A DNA stretch of 64,000 nucleotides, from assembly GCF_014274465.1 (NCBI RefSeq), contig NZ_CP060394.1:2728001-2792000 (forward strand), written 5' to 3'. The translations under genes were made by a program, and so were the position numbers. The notes below the pieces were generated by a model. It did no database searches, had not been told where the DNA came from, and saw only the letters and a list, made by a program, of their open reading frames with translations. Of this stretch, positions 1-11,218 are shown piece by piece; position 1 is the stretch's first letter; each line of letters starts with the position of its first letter. Source of the stretch: Alloacidobacterium dinghuense (GTDB lineage Bacteria > Acidobacteriota > Terriglobia > Terriglobales > Acidobacteriaceae).

Positions 1-153
1 CCGGTGGAGTGGAATGCGGAATTGCGCGATGTATTTTTCATCGCCGGTCAGCCGCGCATTCGCAAAATCTTCCAGCGCGATGCCAATGGAAAAATCACGG
101 GCTTCGTCGATCGCCGCAAAAGCTGGGACCTGGTCTGGAAGAAGACTGGATAA
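1..153 (+). CDS. C-terminal end of an unidentified protein (5' end outside window)
   Basis: Frame 1 is open from the first base to a TAA at 151-153 and encodes the last 50 residues of a protein. The tail reads like a compact beta-rich domain ending in ITGFVDRRKSWDLVWKKTG. Similar endings occur in secreted hydrolases of Acidobacteria, but I cannot assign a family from 50 residues. The next gene lies on the opposite strand and its stop is 20 bases away, so the two genes converge. Confidence 0.6.
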   Translation, partial: PVEWNAELRDVFFIAGQPRIRKIFQRDANGKITGFVDRRKSWDLVWKKTG

Positions 154-173
154 AAGGGCCGAACTGGAATTTG

Positions 174-998
174 CTACTGGGAGGAAGAAGGCGTAACCGG
201 CATGACTGCCTTCGAGTTTGCCGGCGCCTTTGGGTCTATTGCAAAATCGAATACCCTTGTCGGAAACAGGTTTTGCCCCCGGGGCAAACACATAAGCGCA
301 TACTCTCCCGGCGCTAGCGGCTCACTCGCTGTAATTTTTTGCCAATCTGTACCACCCACTTTTTCGGTTTTAATTACGAGAGCCTGGCTATTTCGTGCCG
401 CTTTGCCCGTGATCTGAGTGAAGGCGATTGTGCTCACGATCCGCCGGTCTTTCTTCGATTCGACTCTTACCATGGCTAGATCCATCTGCGTGGAGGTTTC
501 AGAGGATACCGCGGCATCTTCGGAGGATATTGCATACCCGCGAATGTAGATGCTGAGATTCGGCTCATGGAGCCGCACACTTGCTGCTGCGCCCTGAATC
601 TCGACGGATTCTTTTGGCTTATAGATGAATGGAGCCATGTTGGCTTTTAAGACATTGGAGCCTGCATGCCTGTCTATGTCTGTCGGCACGTATTTCAATT
701 GAACAAGCTGCCGCACGCCATCAAAGTTGTCCGTGGCCCACACATGACCGACAGATGGCAATACCAACCCATCCCCGATTGGGGTGCCCGCTGCCCTGGC
801 AGAAGACGCGACATCTGGCCGGCTGACTGAAACTTCGCTTTGAGGAATTGGCTGCGATTGATGGCTGAGGCGTGGACGGTTAGGGTCATCCTGTTGAGCC
901 CACAATCCAAACGCAAAAGCTGCTAACGCCCCTACTAAGCAAGCCTTTGCCAAAAGAGAACCAGACAAGCGCGGGAGCCCCGCGAAAACCGAAATCAT
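174..998 (-). CDS. Secreted or membrane-anchored hypothetical protein
   Basis: The product has 274 residues. The N-terminus has a hydrophobic stretch (about residues 14-33, ending FGLWAQQ) that looks like a signal peptide or single anchor, with possible cleavage after WA. The rest is hydrophilic with beta-type alternation and no cysteine-rich or catalytic motif that I recognise. The ATG at 996-998 is supported by an AAGGA sequence a few bases upstream on the minus strand. A strong leftward hairpin with a T-run (1073-1102) lies about 75 bases upstream and probably isolates this gene from transcription coming from the ferritin-like gene. Function unknown. Confidence 0.7.
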   Translation of the reverse strand: MISVFAGLPRLSGSLLAKACLVGALAAFAFGLWAQQDDPNRPRLSHQSQPIPQSEVSVSRPDVASSARAAGTPIGDGLVLPSVGHVWATDNFDGVRQLVQLKYVPTDIDRHAGSNVLKANMAPFIYKPKESVEIQGAAASVRLHEPNLSIYIRGYAISSEDAAVSSETSTQMDLAMVRVESKKDRRIVSTIAFTQITGKAARNSQALVIKTEKVGGTDWQKITASEPLAPGEYALMCLPRGQNLFPTRVFDFAIDPKAPANSKAVMPVTPSSSQ

Positions 999-1072
999 GT
1001 ACGTCCTTAGGCCCTTTTACCAGAAATGTTTTGAGAACAACATTACACTATCCGCTTTGTTGTAGTCACAAA

Positions 1073-1102
1073 AAAGGGCAGAGCTGGTTGGCTCTGCCCT
1101 TT
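1073..1102. terminator. Hairpin terminator, copy 1 of a repeated stem-loop
   Basis: A perfect 12-bp stem (core arms GGGCAGAGC and GCTCTGCCC) has a TGGTTG loop. On the minus strand it is followed by six Ts, so it looks like a good leftward intrinsic terminator. The same 24-base core recurs at 1377-1400. Confidence 0.7.
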
Positions 1103-1195
1103 CTATTTCCTAACCGAGTCCCACCAGGTCGGTAAGGTTTGTTCGTCGATCTTCGTTGACCGCACCCACAGCGTCTCACGATGGCATGTCGCTTG

Positions 1196-1228
1196 TGTCA
1201 CGCGTGTGTCATATGCGTGTCATCGCTT
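1196..1228 (+). promoter_or_regulatory. Triple Pho-box-like direct repeat (copy A)
   Basis: TGTCA starts at 1196, 1207 and 1218, giving exactly 11-base spacing three times. This is the geometry of PhoB binding sites (11-bp direct repeats with a TGTCA core). It precedes the decayed HD-gene relic at 1257-1366 and matches copy B upstream of the intact HD gene. Binding by PhoB is an inference from spacing and core only. Confidence 0.55.
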
Positions 1229-1256
1229 TGTTCTTGCATCCTCCCGCGACTTGCTG

Positions 1257-1366
1257 TGATTGAATCGAGTCATGCTGGCAAAACACAAGGCGCCTGACGG
1301 AACCGAAAATCGTTGCGCTCAGAAATTTTCTGGAAGCAGTCGAATCGGAATCCGCAGGCGCCTTTG
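1257..1366 (+). pseudogene. Internally deleted relic of an HD-domain hydrolase gene
   Basis: Bases 1280-1361 align without gaps to 3375-3456, the 3' end of the intact HD gene, with 70 of 82 bases identical. Eight of the 12 differences fall in third codon positions, so the copy had diverged under protein-level selection before it decayed. Bases 1257-1279 (TGATTGAATC, then ATGCTGGC) match the start region of the same gene (TGATTGAATC, ATGCTAGC). The middle of about 500 bases is missing, and the join puts the start ATG (1272) out of frame with the retained 3' end. The relic also keeps the Pho-box-like repeats upstream. It is therefore a paralogue that lost its interior, not a random duplication of a gene end. 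Confidence 0.75.
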
Positions 1367-1374
1367 TATATATT

Positions 1375-1402
1375 GAGGGCAGAGCTGGTTGGCTCTGCCC
1401 TC
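1375..1402. terminator. Hairpin terminator, copy 2 of a repeated stem-loop
   Basis: An 11-bp stem with the same 24-base core as 1076-1099 and loop TGGTTG is followed on the plus strand by TTTTCTCC. It lies just after the HD relic on the plus strand and about 80 bases beyond the stop of the ferritin-like gene on the minus strand, so it could serve either direction. Confidence 0.65.
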
Positions 1403-1482
1403 TTTTCTCCGCTATGTTCCAGCGGCCCCACCCTGCTGGCTTCATGCGAGAACAACGCAGATATGGTTCGAGGTTTTACGAA

Positions 1483-2649
1483 TCAATCCCTGCGCCTTGC
1501 CTCGTCGGCGTCTTCTGCCAGATCGTTTATATATTTGAAGAACGCCGGCGACTGGCGGAGAAACAGGCCGTCATCGATAAACGCCTTCACTGTTGCCGCT
1601 GCCGCGCCTTTTGTCGCTGTCGGACGGATGATCGAAACCGGGGGAAATTTTCTGTTTAGAAAACTAGTCGGCTCGGGCATGATGAGATTCGCCTGCAAAT
1701 CTTCATTGCCTGCGAACTTGCTGATATCCGGAAAGTCCACGGTATCGCCGCTTACCGGATCCTTCACGCCCTTCAATGGCGGACAATTCCCGGCCTTGTC
1801 GTGCCACGTCTGGAAGTGCATGATCTCCGTTCCCCCAATGCTCAGCAGAATACGAAGAACTTCCGAATGACTGACTCTTTGCGCCAGCTGAGCGTAGAGG
1901 CTTGTTCCCCCCTGCTCGATAAATGCAAAGTGAAAACCCGCGGTATTGGCGATGTATTGCGTGAGGTCAGTGACGCCATTGGGCGAGCTCGAGTCCAATT
2001 GCGCTTCATTGTTATTTCTGGGGATCGCTGTATGTTTCTTCGTTCCCAATACCTTGATCGCATTGGTGAAGGTATCGCCAAGGTCAGGATTCTTAGTGCG
2101 GCTTCGGTATCGTGTCCACCACGACGTGTCGACGGTCAACTCCATAAGATTGGTGAGCCGTCCTATATTCTGCGCGCCAGTCGCCTGACTGCTGGGCAGA
2201 TTTCGGAATGATTTGAGATCTGCAGTATCGGCGCCTTTCGAGGCCAGATACGAATTGATGAAGTCCTGATGACTGAATTCATCTTCGGTATTGTCGTGAA
2301 TGTATTGGGGCATGTCGCCGTCGAGATTTTGCAACGCCCTGATGTAGGCGGCATTTCCCCCGGTCAGTCCCGTGATTTGAGGCGGTTCATTCGTTTGATT
2401 GCCTCCGAGTTCTGCGTACTGCTGCCAAAGATCCGTTTCAATGGTCTCGATGGCGGCAAGAAAGCGCAGAATTGCTGCGTCGCCTGGTTCGAGCCTTCCG
2501 CTCTTTTCGTCTTCTTCTGCCTGAAGTTTGAGGCTTCCCAGTAAACCTCCGGTTGACAACGCGGCACTGGCAACGCCAATGCCCTTGATAAACGAGCGAC
2601 GCTTCACTACACCAGTCGCGTTGCTCGGTGCGTGATTTTCCTTTTCCAC
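1483..2649 (-). CDS. Tat-exported ferritin-like domain protein
   Basis: The 388-residue product starts with a twin-arginine signal (KRRSFIKG at about residues 16-23, then an Ala/Gly-rich hydrophobic stretch), so it should be exported folded. The body has helices with spaced Glu/His pairs (IETIETDLWQQY, EDEFSHQDF, GGTEIMHFQTW) typical of the ferritin-like di-iron fold (Pfam Ferritin_2-like proteins). The frame is open further upstream to 2733, but I chose the GTG at 2647-2649. It has AAAGGAGTG about six bases upstream, and the extra 28 residues are arginine-rich and unlike a leader. Role is unknown; oxidative or metal handling in the periplasm is plausible. Confidence 0.8.
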   Translation of the reverse strand: MEKENHAPSNATGVVKRRSFIKGIGVASAALSTGGLLGSLKLQAEEDEKSGRLEPGDAAILRFLAAIETIETDLWQQYAELGGNQTNEPPQITGLTGGNAAYIRALQNLDGDMPQYIHDNTEDEFSHQDFINSYLASKGADTADLKSFRNLPSSQATGAQNIGRLTNLMELTVDTSWWTRYRSRTKNPDLGDTFTNAIKVLGTKKHTAIPRNNNEAQLDSSSPNGVTDLTQYIANTAGFHFAFIEQGGTSLYAQLAQRVSHSEVLRILLSIGGTEIMHFQTWHDKAGNCPPLKGVKDPVSGDTVDFPDISKFAGNEDLQANLIMPEPTSFLNRKFPPVSIIRPTATKGAAAATVKAFIDDGLFLRQSPAFFKYINDLAEDADEARRRD

Positions 2650-2740
2650 GCTGCACACTCCTTTAAGGATCGTCTGCGGTGACCTGGCCCGTCGATCTCG
2701 ATCACCGCGTAATAAGCCTCTCGCTGTATCCACTTGAGCT

Positions 2741-2786
2741 TGTCATGCAGATGTCATCTACGCGTCATCTGTTTGTTTACTACTTA
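2741..2786 (+). promoter_or_regulatory. Triple Pho-box-like repeat with candidate -10 (copy B)
   Basis: TGTCA, TGTCA and CGTCA begin at 2741, 2752 and 2763, exactly 11 bases apart. A TACTTA sequence at 2781-2786 lies about eight bases beyond the third repeat, which is where a -10 would sit in a PhoB-type promoter whose -35 is replaced by boxes. The orientation points to the HD-domain gene at 2861. The ferritin-like gene starts 92 bases away on the other strand and could also be affected. Confidence 0.6.
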
Positions 2787-2860
2787 AGAACTACAGCCAA
2801 ACTTCAAACACCTTTCGCGCGCTCAAAAAAAACAGGCTCTGTTCATGATTGAATCTGTCT

Positions 2861-3466
2861 ATGCTAGCCACGTTTCGCACAGGCATTGAAAAGTTCATCC
2901 AAAGCCACGCAAAGCCGGTTGAGAAGTACGGCCACCAGCCGCGGCTCTACGCGTTGACCCGACACATAGGCGCAGATCTCAAGTACGACGATGATGTGGT
3001 TTTTGCGGCGGCATGGCTGCACGATCTCGGCGTCTTCGTGGGGCATCGTCCGGAAGACCCGGCAGAGCTTGCCAGCTGGGATCACGTGCGCTATGCCTGT
3101 GACTGCGCTCCTCAGATTTTGCAGGACACTGGATTTCCTGCTGAAAAAATTCCTGCTGTGCTGGCTGCGATCAGCGAGCATCAGCCTCAAGACAGCCCGA
3201 CGAGCATCGACGCGACGATTTTGCGCGACGCCGACATTCTGGAACAGCTGGGCGGAATTGGCGCTCTGCGCACAATCGCGAAAGTGGGACGCGACACCCG
3301 CTTCTCGACGTTTACCGACGCGGTAAAAACATTACGGAAGAATCTGGAGGCGCTGCCCGGACAAATTCGTCTGGAAAACACAAAGCGCCTGGCAGAGCCG
3401 AGGATCGCTGCACTCAGGAATTTCCTGGATGCAGTCGAATCGGAATCTGCAGGCGCTCTGTTTTAG
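2861..3466 (+). CDS. HD-domain metal-dependent phosphohydrolase
   Basis: The 201-residue protein has the HD-superfamily arrangement: a histidine in LTRHIG, the HD pair in AAWLHDLG, a histidine in AISEHQ, and aspartates in LRDADILEQLGG. These residues usually bind two metals and hydrolyse phosphate esters or nucleotides. The substrate cannot be told from sequence. I use the ATG at 2861; a TTG at 2849 in the same frame is an alternative, and neither has a clear ribosome site. Upstream Pho-box-like repeats suggest induction under phosphate limitation, which would suit a phosphohydrolase. A decayed paralogue lies at 1257-1366. Confidence 0.75.
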   Translation: MLATFRTGIEKFIQSHAKPVEKYGHQPRLYALTRHIGADLKYDDDVVFAAAWLHDLGVFVGHRPEDPAELASWDHVRYACDCAPQILQDTGFPAEKIPAVLAAISEHQPQDSPTSIDATILRDADILEQLGGIGALRTIAKVGRDTRFSTFTDAVKTLRKNLEALPGQIRLENTKRLAEPRIAALRNFLDAVESESAGALF

Positions 3467-3489
3467 TTGGTGGCTGCAGAACATCATCG

Positions 3490-3575
3490 TCTCTCGTCAT
3501 TCTGACGACCACCGGGAGGAAGAATCTCAGCGATGTTTGCCGGACTCTTCGCTGTGATAAGAATGACGGTCTGAG
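3490..3575. repeat. Interspersed inverted-repeat element
   Basis: CGTCATTCT at 3495-3503 is mirrored by AGAATGACG at 3560-3568, and GAAGAATCTC lies between them. A related single-sided copy (GTCATTCTGAGCG ... GAAGAAT) is at 23098-23124. I recall GTCATTCTGAGCGAAGCGAAG-type repeats as common intergenic elements in acidobacterial genomes. It sits between the convergent HD and secA genes, so it may also act as a transcript end. Confidence 0.5.
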
Positions 3576-3602
3576 TACGTGCACACTCTTGCTTCGCTGA
3601 AA

Positions 3603-6590
<2,988 letters not shown>

Positions 6591-6677
6591 AGCAGAATTT
6601 CCTCAAGATATAGTGTAACTGGTTTGGGAAATGATCGCTTCGTTTGAGCGACATGATGTTCCCTGGCATTTTCTTTC

Positions 6678-7340
6678 ATGCAGAATCCGTCAGACGTTTA
6701 CCTCAACCTTTGGAAACAACAGCTTACCCGCGTCCCAGACTCGACATGGAAACTGGTCGATACCGAAATGCTCGTGTTGGCTGACAACCAGCTATCTGAA
6801 ATTTCGGAACAAATTGGCGGACTGCGAAAACTTCACACACTCGATCTCGGGCACAATCGACTGACACAAATCCCGGACGCTCTTGGCGACCTCGATAACC
6901 TGAGGAACTTCCTCTACCTTCATGATAATAAGTTGACCGGTCTGCCTGTCTCTTTAGCGCGTTTGAAGAGGTTGCGTTATCTGAACATCAGCGAGAATGC
7001 CTTTTCAGAATTGCCGGAATGCATTCCCAATCTCGAAAGCCTGGTCGAGCTTCGCGCTGACGACAATCGGCTGACGGTAATTCCGGATTCAATCGGGCAG
7101 TTGACGCGTTTACGCGAGCTGCATCTTCGGAACAATCGGCTCACCTCACTGCCTCAATCGGTTGGAGCATTACTGGAACTAAGACAGCTCGACCTCAGAG
7201 GCAATCCCCTGGTCCAGCTGCCTGAAGCAATCGCGAAGCTGCCAAAGCTGGAGAAGCTTGATCTGCGTTGGGTGAGCACGCTTGCAATGCCTCCATGGAT
7301 CGACGCTCTCGAAACACGCGGGTGTCTCGTATATTTTTGA
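6678..7340 (+). CDS. Leucine-rich repeat protein
   Basis: The 220-residue protein consists almost entirely of leucine-rich repeats of about 23 residues from around residue 30 to 205 (LxxLxLxxNxLxxIPxxIxxL). About seven full units are visible. There is no signal peptide or transmembrane segment, so it is probably cytoplasmic. Such short bacterial LRR proteins are generally protein-binding; no enzymatic domain is present. It starts at an ATG 87 bases from the divergent secA start and converges with the mannosidase gene, whose stop is nine bases away. The partner is unknown. Confidence 0.85.
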   Translation: MQNPSDVYLNLWKQQLTRVPDSTWKLVDTEMLVLADNQLSEISEQIGGLRKLHTLDLGHNRLTQIPDALGDLDNLRNFLYLHDNKLTGLPVSLARLKRLRYLNISENAFSELPECIPNLESLVELRADDNRLTVIPDSIGQLTRLRELHLRNNRLTSLPQSVGALLELRQLDLRGNPLVQLPEAIAKLPKLEKLDLRWVSTLAMPPWIDALETRGCLVYF

Positions 7341-7349
7341 GCAAAATTT

Positions 7350-9701
7350 CTAGCGAGATTCTCCTGCTTTGTCTGCGATGGATTGAGAAAACGGACGCGC
7401 CTCCGGACTCGTCGCCCACGTCTTATTCGGGACCGCACTCATCACAAAATGCAGCTCGCCTCCAGCCATAATTTCCTCATGGCGCAGATAGCTGCGGGTC
7501 AGCGGCTTGCCATTCAGCATGACTTTGCCGACATAGCGATTCGTGCCTGAAAGATTGTCTGTAACCATGTGGAATTGCTTGCCATTTGGCAGATGCAGGG
7601 TTGCCTCCTCAACGAAGGGCCGCCCGATGACGTATTCATTCGTTCCCGGCGCAACTGGATAGAATCCGAATGCAGTGAACAGCAGCCATGCCGACATCTG
7701 TCCCAGATCATCGTTACCCACCAGACCATCCGGCGCGGGACGGTATTGCGAATCGACAATTTGCTTCAGGCGCTCTTGTGAACGCCACGGCTGTCCCGCG
7801 TAGTCGTAGAGATACGCAAGATGATGGCTCGGTTCGTTGCCGTGAATGTACTGCCCGATCATGCCGGCAATATCTTCAACATCGGCATAGCGCTTGGGAT
7901 CGACCTTCGCGTCAAACATCGCGTCGAGCTTGTCGACAAGCTTCTGATCGCCGCCGAGAAGCCTGATCAACCCTGCCTCATCCTGCGGCTGATACCACGA
8001 ATATTGCCATGAATTCCCTTCGGTAAAGCCGCTCTGCGCTCCAGCCTGTGCCGGGTCGAATGGCTCACGAAAACTTCCGTCCGCTTTTTTGGGTTGTAGA
8101 AAGCCAGTCTGCGTATTGAAGACGTTGCGCCAGTTCTCTGCACGCTTTTCAAAAGTATCGGCTACATCCATACGGCCCAATTTCCGAGCCATCCGCGAGA
8201 TCGTCCAGTCGTCGAAGGCGTACTCCACCGTCTTCGATGCTGCTTCTCCATCGTTGTCTACCGGCACATAACCAAGCTTCATATACTCGCCGAGATGGCC
8301 ATATGGAGCATACGTCGCGCTGGCCACCATGGCATCGAGCGCTTCCTTCGCGTCGAAGTTGCCCACGCCCTTCATATACGCATCCGCAATCTCGGGCACG
8401 GCATGGTAGCCGATCATGCACCACGTCTCCAGCCCCTGGAACTGCCAGATGGGCAAAATGCCGAATGGGCTTTCCTTCTGCGAAACCAGCAGAGATCGCA
8501 CCACATCCGTCGTGCGGCTCGGCGGCTCGATCAGAGTCATCAGCGGTTGTTCCGCCCGGTACGTATCCCAAAGCGAGAACGCAGAAACAAAGTTGAAACC
8601 TTCGGCCTTATGCACCTGATAATCGGGCCCGCGGTATCTTCCGTCCTCATCCATTGCAACCGACGGCGCCATCAGCGCGTGATAAAGAGCCGTGTAGAGG
8701 CTCTTGCGCATCGCTGGATCGGCCTTGATGTCGACGACTGAGAGCTCTTTTTCCCATGCCTGCCGCGCCTGCTCCCGCACAGCATCGAAGTCGAAACCAC
8801 TCACCTCAGCATCGAGATTCGCGATGGCACCGTCTTCGCTCACCGGCGAAATCGCGACTTTGACGACCAAAGGCTGCTCGAGTTCCCCGAAATCAAAAAC
8901 ACCGATGAGCCCGCGCCCCATAATCGCTTGCGTATCTGCCGGCGATGTCCCTGGAGTTGCGAAGCCTTTGTACTCCTGCGGAAGCGGTTCGCGGTCGTAC
9001 AGTTCGTGCCCGGCAAGCGGCTGCGAAAAGCGCATCGCAAAATAGAGCTGCCGTGCGGGAGCCCACCCGCGCGTCTCGCGCATACCCGTCACAGTACCGT
9101 CTGCGCGTAGCCGAATGCTCGACCATAGAACCTTTCCCGTGTAGTTGTAGATCGACGAGCGCATATCGAGCAGCAGATGCGCTGTCTTGTCTGCCGGAAA
9201 GGTGTAACGGTGTACTCCCACCCGCGTTGTTGCTGTAAGTTCCGCGCGTACCGCGTAGTCATCGAGCGTTACGGCGTAATAGCCGGGTTCAGCTTTTTCC
9301 GTTTCATGGTGAAAGCGCGAGCGATATCCAGATCCCGGCGTGTCGATCTCGCCCGGCTCCAGCCTTACGTCACCCGCAATCGGCTGCACAAGAAAGTCGC
9401 CCAGATCCGAGTGCCCTGCCCCGGAAAAGTGCGTGTGGGAGAAGCCAAGGATCGTCGTGTCCTCATAGCGATAGCCCGCGGCCCACTTGTAGCTCTGCTT
9501 GAAGGGACGAATCTGCGTGTCCGGACTGAGCTGCACCATGCCAAACGGCACCGTCGCCCCGGGAAAGGTGTGGCCTTCCGGGCCCGTGCCGATCATTGGA
9601 TCGACGGATTGAAAAGCGCTAGACGTTTGCGCCTGAATCAAAGACGAGAACCCAACGAAGAAAGCGAAACAACATGAAACAAGACGAACCTTGACCTGCA
9701 C
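7350..9701 (-). CDS. GH92 family exported alpha-mannosidase
   Basis: The 783-residue enzyme belongs to glycoside hydrolase family 92 (calcium-dependent exo-alpha-mannosidases, mostly alpha-1,2). Recognisable blocks are DPMIGTG...FPGATVPFGMVQLSPDT near the N-terminus, GFSHTHFSGAGHSDLGDF, SLWDTYRAEQPLMTL, GNEPSHHLAYLY and GNDDLGQMSAWLLFTAFGFYPV. A Sec signal peptide (VRLVSCCFAFFVGFSSLIQAQ) places it in the periplasm or outside. The frame is open upstream to 10010 but that part overlaps xerC. I chose the GTG at 9699-9701 with a GAGG ahead of it, just before the signal peptide. It probably releases mannose from fungal or plant glycans; the sialate O-acetylesterase at 21 kb has a similar glycan theme. 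Confidence 0.92.
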   Translation of the reverse strand: MQVKVRLVSCCFAFFVGFSSLIQAQTSSAFQSVDPMIGTGPEGHTFPGATVPFGMVQLSPDTQIRPFKQSYKWAAGYRYEDTTILGFSHTHFSGAGHSDLGDFLVQPIAGDVRLEPGEIDTPGSGYRSRFHHETEKAEPGYYAVTLDDYAVRAELTATTRVGVHRYTFPADKTAHLLLDMRSSIYNYTGKVLWSSIRLRADGTVTGMRETRGWAPARQLYFAMRFSQPLAGHELYDREPLPQEYKGFATPGTSPADTQAIMGRGLIGVFDFGELEQPLVVKVAISPVSEDGAIANLDAEVSGFDFDAVREQARQAWEKELSVVDIKADPAMRKSLYTALYHALMAPSVAMDEDGRYRGPDYQVHKAEGFNFVSAFSLWDTYRAEQPLMTLIEPPSRTTDVVRSLLVSQKESPFGILPIWQFQGLETWCMIGYHAVPEIADAYMKGVGNFDAKEALDAMVASATYAPYGHLGEYMKLGYVPVDNDGEAASKTVEYAFDDWTISRMARKLGRMDVADTFEKRAENWRNVFNTQTGFLQPKKADGSFREPFDPAQAGAQSGFTEGNSWQYSWYQPQDEAGLIRLLGGDQKLVDKLDAMFDAKVDPKRYADVEDIAGMIGQYIHGNEPSHHLAYLYDYAGQPWRSQERLKQIVDSQYRPAPDGLVGNDDLGQMSAWLLFTAFGFYPVAPGTNEYVIGRPFVEEATLHLPNGKQFHMVTDNLSGTNRYVGKVMLNGKPLTRSYLRHEEIMAGGELHFVMSAVPNKTWATSPEARPFSQSIADKAGESR

Positions 9702-9773
9702 TCCTGACCTCGCAGTGTTACAGATAACGACTTCAACAGAATATACAGAGCCGCGTGCGAATATCTCAGCGGC

Positions 9774-9818
9774 TACTTCGCTCCCATCTGCTACTTCGCT
9801 CCCGCTGTTACTTCGCTC
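9774..9818. repeat. Three tandem copies of TACTTCGCTC
   Basis: TACTTCGCTC occurs at 9774-9783, 9792-9801 and 9809-9818, spaced 18 and 17 bases apart. The last copy overlaps the stop and final codons of xerC. It looks like slippage of the gene end into the intergenic space; no function is apparent. Confidence 0.6.
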
Positions 9819-10743
9819 TTGGATGGGTTCGGTCGTAGACCTCAGCCACCTGCCCGACCGTGAGCTGCGTGTAACGCTGTGTTGTCGAGAGTCGCTCGTG
9901 ACCGAGCAGTTCCTGAATCGCCCGCAGGTCTGCACCTTCTTCCAGCATGTGCGTGCCGAAGGCGTGTCGCAGCGTGTGCGGATGCACTTCCGCCGGAAGT
10001 CCATTCGCAATCGCGAGCGTCTTTACAATGCGGCCCACGCTGCGCGTTGTCAGACGTCCATTGCCGCGCAGCTTCGCATTCAACAGCAATGCCTCAGTCT
10101 GTTTCCGTGCCGCTTGCAAGCGCGTTTCGCGCTGCGGCAGATACGCGCGCAATGCCTGCGCCGCCGCGTCGCCAAGAGGAACATACCGCTCCTTCCTGCC
10201 TTTGCCGCGCACAAGAATTGCCTCATTCGCCCAGTGAATATCCTTGAGGTCGATCCCGACGAGTTCGGCGTTGCGAATGCCACAGCCATAGAGCAACTCA
10301 AAGATCAGCCGATCCCGCTCCGGCCATGCGGCGAAATCCTCGGTCACGCCGTCAACGGCGCGGTTCATCTGCTCGATCGTCGGCACGCGCGGCAGATGTT
10401 TCGGCAGCTTCGGAGTCGCCACCAGCGCGGCGGGACTCTGTTCAACATAACCGCTACGCGCCAGCCACTTGAACCACGAGCGGATCGCGGCCAGTGCGCG
10501 CGCCGCCGAAGCCTTAGACAATCCCTTTTCGTAAAGCGTGCCCAGATAAGCGCGAATATGCTGGTGCTCAACTCGCTTGATTTGGACTCCTGCTCCAAAC
10601 GTCTGGACAAGATACGCGGCAAAGCTGTGCAGTTCGCGCTCGTACGCGCGCATGGTATGCGGCGACGATCCACGCTCATTCTGCAATGTAGAAAGAAAAC
10701 GACCTGCGAGAAGCACTATCTCTGGTTTCGCTTCTTCAGCCAT
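9808..10743 (-). CDS. xerC: Tyrosine recombinase XerC
   Basis: The 311-residue site-specific recombinase has the N-terminal SAM-like core-binding domain (about residues 12-100) and the catalytic domain with Arg in [10 protein letters not shown], Lys in [10 protein letters not shown], His-x-x-Arg in [13 protein letters not shown], His in LLGHERLST and the Tyr nucleophile in TQRYTQL. The ending [13 protein letters not shown] is the XerC-type tail. With XerD it resolves chromosome dimers at dif. The ATG at 10741-10743 has GAGG upstream and overlaps the end of the doxX-like gene by eight bases; a TTG at 10761 is an alternative. It is the last gene of the xerD-doxX-xerC operon. Confidence 0.88.
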   Translation of the reverse strand: MAEEAKPEIVLLAGRFLSTLQNERGSSPHTMRAYERELHSFAAYLVQTFGAGVQIKRVEHQHIRAYLGTLYEKGLSKASAARALAAIRSWFKWLARSGYVEQSPAALVATPKLPKHLPRVPTIEQMNRAVDGVTEDFAAWPERDRLIFELLYGCGIRNAELVGIDLKDIHWANEAILVRGKGRKERYVPLGDAAAQALRAYLPQRETRLQAARKQTEALLLNAKLRGNGRLTTRSVGRIVKTLAIANGLPAEVHPHTLRHAFGTHMLEEGADLRAIQELLGHERLSTTQRYTQLTVGQVAEVYDRTHPRAK

Positions 10744-11218
10744 GGCTGCCTCGTTTTGCAATCAGAGCGTCGAGTGTCCACTTATCGGGCGCTGTGATTG
10801 CGGCCAGGAATAGAGAAGCCGCTGAATAGACGAACACACCGTAGATGAGCGGGGCATGAATACCGAGCACAGCTGTCATCGCCAGGGCGAAAATCAACGT
10901 CAGCATACCGCTGAACAAGGCCGCCATACGCGTCATCAGGCCTAGAATCAGGAGGACTCCGAGTATCGCTTCAGCAAACGTTACAATCCCAGCCAGCGCT
11001 GGAACCATTACTGCCGGACTCCACGGGTTGAGCTTGGCCGTGTACGCAACGAAGTTCTGGTAGTTTCCCCACGAAACCGAGGGAGTTCCCGCCGGCCCCC
11101 AAACACCAAAGCGGTCGGCCACAGCGGAGAGAAATCCGGCTCCGAGCGAAATCCTTACAAGAAACGGAGCAAGATCGGACTGCACGCGCGGTCTACGCGA
11201 AGTTTCATGTCTTTCCAT
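10736..11218 (-). CDS. DoxX-family membrane protein
   Basis: The product has 160 residues and four predicted transmembrane helices (about residues 20-40, 60-90, 92-112, 115-145), matching the DoxX/DoxD superfamily of small membrane proteins. Members have been linked to thiosulfate:quinone oxidation or to redox defence, but most have no known role. Its ATG overlaps the xerD stop (TGATG), and its own stop overlaps xerC, so the three genes should be translationally coupled. That placement between two recombinase genes is unusual. A GTG immediately before the ATG (11221) is a less likely start. Confidence 0.8.
   Translation of the reverse strand: MERHETSRRPRVQSDLAPFLVRISLGAGFLSAVADRFGVWGPAGTPSVSWGNYQNFVAYTAKLNPWSPAVMVPALAGIVTFAEAILGVLLILGLMTRMAALFSGMLTLIFALAMTAVLGIHAPLIYGVFVYSAASLFLAAITAPDKWTLDALIAKRGSHG

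Noticed and set aside
1196-1228. Possible start of a CRISPR-like or iteron array (11-base periodic TGTCA)
   Set aside because: Only three units, very short, no spacers of constant length, and repeated once upstream of a related gene, which fits a regulator site better.
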